DNA of 52,683 bases from Hyphomicrobiales bacterium (GTDB lineage Bacteria > Pseudomonadota > Alphaproteobacteria > Rhizobiales > Xanthobacteraceae): positions 1 to 52,683 of the forward strand of contig JAKFYI010000034.1 in NCBI GenBank assembly GCA_021730985.1. The letters run 5' to 3'. The position numbers were made by a program, and so were the translations under genes. The notes under the pieces were generated by a model. It ran no database searches. It was not told where the DNA came from and saw only the letters and a list, made by a program, of their open reading frames with translations. Below, in pieces: positions 49,988 to 52,683 of the stretch; positions within the stretch are counted from its first letter, which is position 1; each line of letters starts with the position of its first letter.

Positions 49988-51904
49988 ATGCTCCGGGGTA
50001 TTCATAAAGCCTCTTCCAATTGGCTCGGCCGCGCCGTCATGGGCGTGTTGCTCGGGCTGATCGCTATCAGTTTCGGGATCTGGGGCATCGGCGACATTTT
50101 CCGAGGCTTCGGTCAATCGACCGTCGCCAAAGTCGGCGGCACCGAAATCCGGGTCGAGCAGTTCCGGCAGCTTTATCAGGACCGGCTGCAGCAGATCAGC
50201 CGCCGGGTCGGCCGTCCGGTGACGCCGGACCAGGCGCGCGCGTTCGGCCTTGATCGTCAACTCCTGGCGCAGGTCGTCGCGGAAACCGTGCTGGACGAGC
50301 GTGCGAAGAGGCTGGGTCTCGGGCTTGCCGAAACCGACGTGGCCCGCCGGGTGATGGACGACCCGAATTTCCGCGGCTTGTCCGGCCAGTTCGACAAGAG
50401 CCGGTTTGATTTCGTGATCCGGCAGATCGGTTTCACCGAGGCGCGCTATCTCGCCGAGCAACGCAAGGGCCTGGTGCGCCAGCAGTTGGTCGGCGCGATC
50501 AGCGGCGAGTTCGCCACGCCCAAGATCGCTTTGGATGCGTTGAACCGCTATCAGAACGAGCAGCGCACCATCGAATACGTGGCGCTTGACCGCGCCCTGG
50601 CTGGTGAGGTTGCAGCGCCCACGCCCGAACAGCTCTCGAAGTATTTCGAAGAGCGCAAGGTGGTGTTCCGTGCCCCCGAATACCGCAAAGTGCTTTTGCT
50701 TGCGTTGACGCCCACCGAACTTGCGAGTTCGCTCGAAATCTCGGACGCCGACCTGAAGAAGGCCTACGAGGAACGCAAGTCGCGATACGTAACTGCAGAG
50801 CGTCGGCACATTCATCAGATGCCGTTCCCGAACGCCGATGAGGCTCGTGCCGCCGCCGAGCGGATCACCAAGGGCGAAACATTCGCAGGCATTGCCACCG
50901 AACGCACTCTGACGCCCGCGGACATCGATCTCGGCACCGTGACGCAGGCGAGCCTGGTCGATCGCGCCGTCGCCGACGCCGCCTTCGCGCTCAAACAAGG
51001 CGAAGTCAGCGCGCCGATCGAAGGGCGCTTTGGCACCGTGCTCGTGGAGGTCACCAGCATCGAACCATCCAGCACGAAATCGTTCGAAGAAATCTCGGCA
51101 GAGCTCAAGCAGGAACTGGCTGCCGAGCGCGCCCGGGCCGAGTTGCTCAACGTGCACGACAAGATCGAGGACGAGCGCCTGGGTGGCGTTAATCTCACGG
51201 AGATCGCCAAGAAGCTTAATCTGAAGGTGCGGACGATCGAGGCAATCGACCGTTCCGGCCAGGACCTTGAAAGCAAGCAGGTCGCTGGCCTGCCGCAAGG
51301 CGTTGAACTGCTCACCGCCGTGTTTTCCGCCGACCTAGGCGCCGACAACGATCCGCTGAACATCCCGCAGGGCGGCGGACATGTCTGGTTCGAGGTCATA
51401 GGCATGCAACCCGCGCGCGACCGGCCGCTCGATGAGGTCCGGCAGCAGATCGAAACGCGCTGGCGCGACGAGCAGATCGCCACGCAACTCAAGACCAAGG
51501 CCGACGAGATGGTCGAAAAGATCAAGGCCGGCACTGCGTTCGGCGAAGTTGCCGCTGCAGCCAATCTTAAACCGGAATGGCGGCCGGGACTGAAGCGCGG
51601 CAACCCGCCGCCCGGCATCCCGGCCCGGGCCATCGATGTCATTTTCCGTACGCCGAAAGACGGCGTCGCGTCCGTCGATGGCGTGAGTTCGACCGACCGC
51701 ATTATTTTCCATGTAACGGAAATCAGCGTTCCGCCGCTCGATCCCGAATCCTCGGACGCCAAGCGGATCGACGAGACGCTGCGCCGCGCGATGTCTGACG
51801 ATCTGCTCGCGCAGTACGTCGCGCGGCTCGAAACCGATATCGGCGTGACGATCAATCAGGCCGCCCTCAATCAGGTCACCGGCGCCAGCAGCCCCGCCAA
51901 CTGA
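49988..51904 (+). CDS. PpiD/SurA-like peptidyl-prolyl isomerase, membrane-anchored
   Basis: This is a periplasmic folding factor of 638 aa anchored by one N-terminal helix (about 15-35, after the MLRGIHKASSNWLG start seen in the family). A SurA_N-type chaperone region (about 40-190) follows, then a parvulin PPIC-type domain (about 230-360, with RRHIHQM, LGTVTQASLV and PIEGRFGTVLVEV) and a long helical C-terminal part. It matches the PpiD architecture but with a low-conservation parvulin domain, so enzymatic activity is uncertain. GTG at 49952 would add 12 residues and is an alternative start. It is followed by trpE after 6 bases, the foldase-trpE arrangement of Rhizobiales. Confidence 0.88.
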   Translation: MLRGIHKASSNWLGRAVMGVLLGLIAISFGIWGIGDIFRGFGQSTVAKVGGTEIRVEQFRQLYQDRLQQISRRVGRPVTPDQARAFGLDRQLLAQVVAETVLDERAKRLGLGLAETDVARRVMDDPNFRGLSGQFDKSRFDFVIRQIGFTEARYLAEQRKGLVRQQLVGAISGEFATPKIALDALNRYQNEQRTIEYVALDRALAGEVAAPTPEQLSKYFEERKVVFRAPEYRKVLLLALTPTELASSLEISDADLKKAYEERKSRYVTAERRHIHQMPFPNADEARAAAERITKGETFAGIATERTLTPADIDLGTVTQASLVDRAVADAAFALKQGEVSAPIEGRFGTVLVEVTSIEPSSTKSFEEISAELKQELAAERARAELLNVHDKIEDERLGGVNLTEIAKKLNLKVRTIEAIDRSGQDLESKQVAGLPQGVELLTAVFSADLGADNDPLNIPQGGGHVWFEVIGMQPARDRPLDEVRQQIETRWRDEQIATQLKTKADEMVEKIKAGTAFGEVAAAANLKPEWRPGLKRGNPPPGIPARAIDVIFRTPKDGVASVDGVSSTDRIIFHVTEISVPPLDPESSDAKRIDETLRRAMSDDLLAQYVARLETDIGVTINQAALNQVTGASSPAN

Positions 51905-51910
51905 GCCGCC

Positions 51911-52683
51911 ATGCAAATCGAGCCTTCGGCAGGCGTGTTCGCGGAGCGCTACGCGCGCGGCGAAACGCAGGTGGTGTGGACCACGCTGGTCGCCGACCTC
52001 GAAACGCCGGTGTCGGCATTTCTGAAGATCGCCGGCGGGCGGCCGATGAGTTTCCTGCTTGAATCGGTCGAGGGTGGCGCCGTGCGCGGCCGCTATTCGG
52101 TGATCGGCCTCGATCCGGATCTGATCTGGCGCTCCGATGGCAGGCAGGCGGAAATCAACCGCTCAGCGCGTTCCAGCCCGGCGAATTTTCAAAGCTGCAT
52201 CGAGGCCCCGCTCGACGCTTTGCGCGCCTTGATCCTGGAAAGCCGGATCGAATTGCCCGACGATTTGCCGCCGATGGCAGCGGGCGTGTTCGGCTATCTC
52301 GGCTACGACATGGTCCGGCTGATGGAGCGGCTACCCGAGCCCAATCCCGACGTTGTCGGCATCCCGGATGCAGTTTTGATCCGTCCGACGTTGATTGTGG
52401 TGTTCGACGCGGTGAAGGACTCCATCACCGTGGTCACGCCGGTGCGCCCGGAAACGGGCGTCGCGGCGGGTGTGGCGCTTGCCCGCGCGCAAGAAAGACT
52501 CTCCGCCGTTGTCGATGCGCTCGACCGGCCGCTCGACAAGGCGGCCGCGGACTTCGATACAGGTCCGCTCGATGTCGCGCCGCGTTCCAACACCACGCCT
52601 GAAGAATACCGCGCCATGGTGCTGAAGGCGAAGGAGTACATCCTCGCCGGCGACATCTTTCAGGTGGTGCTGTCGCAACGCTT
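51911..52683 (+). CDS. trpE: Anthranilate synthase component I (partial, runs off the end)
   Basis: 257 codons plus two bases are present before the window ends. TrpE converts chorismate to anthranilate, with ammonia from TrpG. The N-terminus has the LLES tryptophan feedback-site motif at residues 49-52 (SFLLESVEGG), then GRYSVIGLDPD, AAGVFGYLGYDMVRLMERLP and the start of the chorismate-binding domain (EYRAMVLKAKEYILAGDIFQ, cut). The N-terminus is that of stand-alone TrpE rather than the fused TrpEG of some rhizobia, although the fusion point would lie outside the window. It begins 6 bases after the foldase stop. Confidence 0.93.
   Translation, partial: MQIEPSAGVFAERYARGETQVVWTTLVADLETPVSAFLKIAGGRPMSFLLESVEGGAVRGRYSVIGLDPDLIWRSDGRQAEINRSARSSPANFQSCIEAPLDALRALILESRIELPDDLPPMAAGVFGYLGYDMVRLMERLPEPNPDVVGIPDAVLIRPTLIVVFDAVKDSITVVTPVRPETGVAAGVALARAQERLSAVVDALDRPLDKAAADFDTGPLDVAPRSNTTPEEYRAMVLKAKEYILAGDIFQVVLSQR

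Overview
This window is high-GC chromosomal DNA with the housekeeping gene order of an alphaproteobacterium of the Hyphomicrobiales (Rhizobiales), most like the Bradyrhizobium / Rhodopseudomonas / Xanthobacteraceae group. The evidence is a Rhizobiales-type porin tail, the dusB-ntrB-ntrC-ntrY-ntrX-dat-hfq-hflX cluster, fused IspDF, a lipoyl-bearing E1-beta (PdhB), and the order tpiA-secG-pyrG-kdsA-eno-ftsB-pdhABC-lpdA-lipA. I see no phage, transposase, CRISPR array, rRNA or tRNA. Genes are mostly intact, and only the two ends are cut (a porin at the left, trpE at the right).

Layout: 1-1259 holds a porin tail with its terminator, an XRE regulator and a small conserved protein. 1416-11197 (+) is a cell-wall, replication and translation run: rlpA, a D,D-carboxypeptidase, tmk, an Uup-like ABC-F ATPase, holB, metG, tatD and an MBL hydrolase, with one secreted protein on the other strand. 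11198-12916 has an AT-rich leader, a Dps-type ferritin and mazG. 12903-23085 (-) is dusB-ntrBC-ntrYX-dat-hfq-hflX, covering nitrogen and redox signalling and RNA-chaperone functions. 23251-24975 (+) is ispDF and a CinA/PncC amidase. 24997-26765 (-) is a RatA/Coq10 START protein, lipA and a GlsB-type membrane protein. 26865-28358 (+) is an unusual compact ABC exporter. 28366-36649 (-) holds lpdA, two orphan membrane proteins, a Tat-exported solute-binding protein and the pdhA-(97-aa membrane protein)-pdhB-pdhC operon; LipA in the same window makes the cofactor for these lipoyl domains. 36828-49829 (-, apart from a CoA-transferase and queF) holds ftsB, eno, a DUF2259 protein, an MFS transporter, a yjfL-yjfM-yjfC-like operon, kdsA, a NIPSNAP protein, pyrG, secG and tpiA. 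49988-52683 (+) is a PpiD/SurA-like foldase followed by trpE.

The only gene-free stretch over 300 bases is 31899-32477, between pdhC and the solute-binding protein gene. It is the most interesting part of the window. It carries a multi-hairpin element closed by a perfect 19-bp inverted repeat (32057-32075 / 32216-32234), then a second nested palindrome (32341-32416). These look like a structured RNA or a structured dispersed element rather than coding sequence. Other points worth a look are the compact DEW-type ABC exporter, the yjfLMC-like ATP-grasp operon with a polyserine protein, a CoA-transferase with a duplicated half-domain, palindromes in front of ntrYX, and an AT-rich leader before dps.
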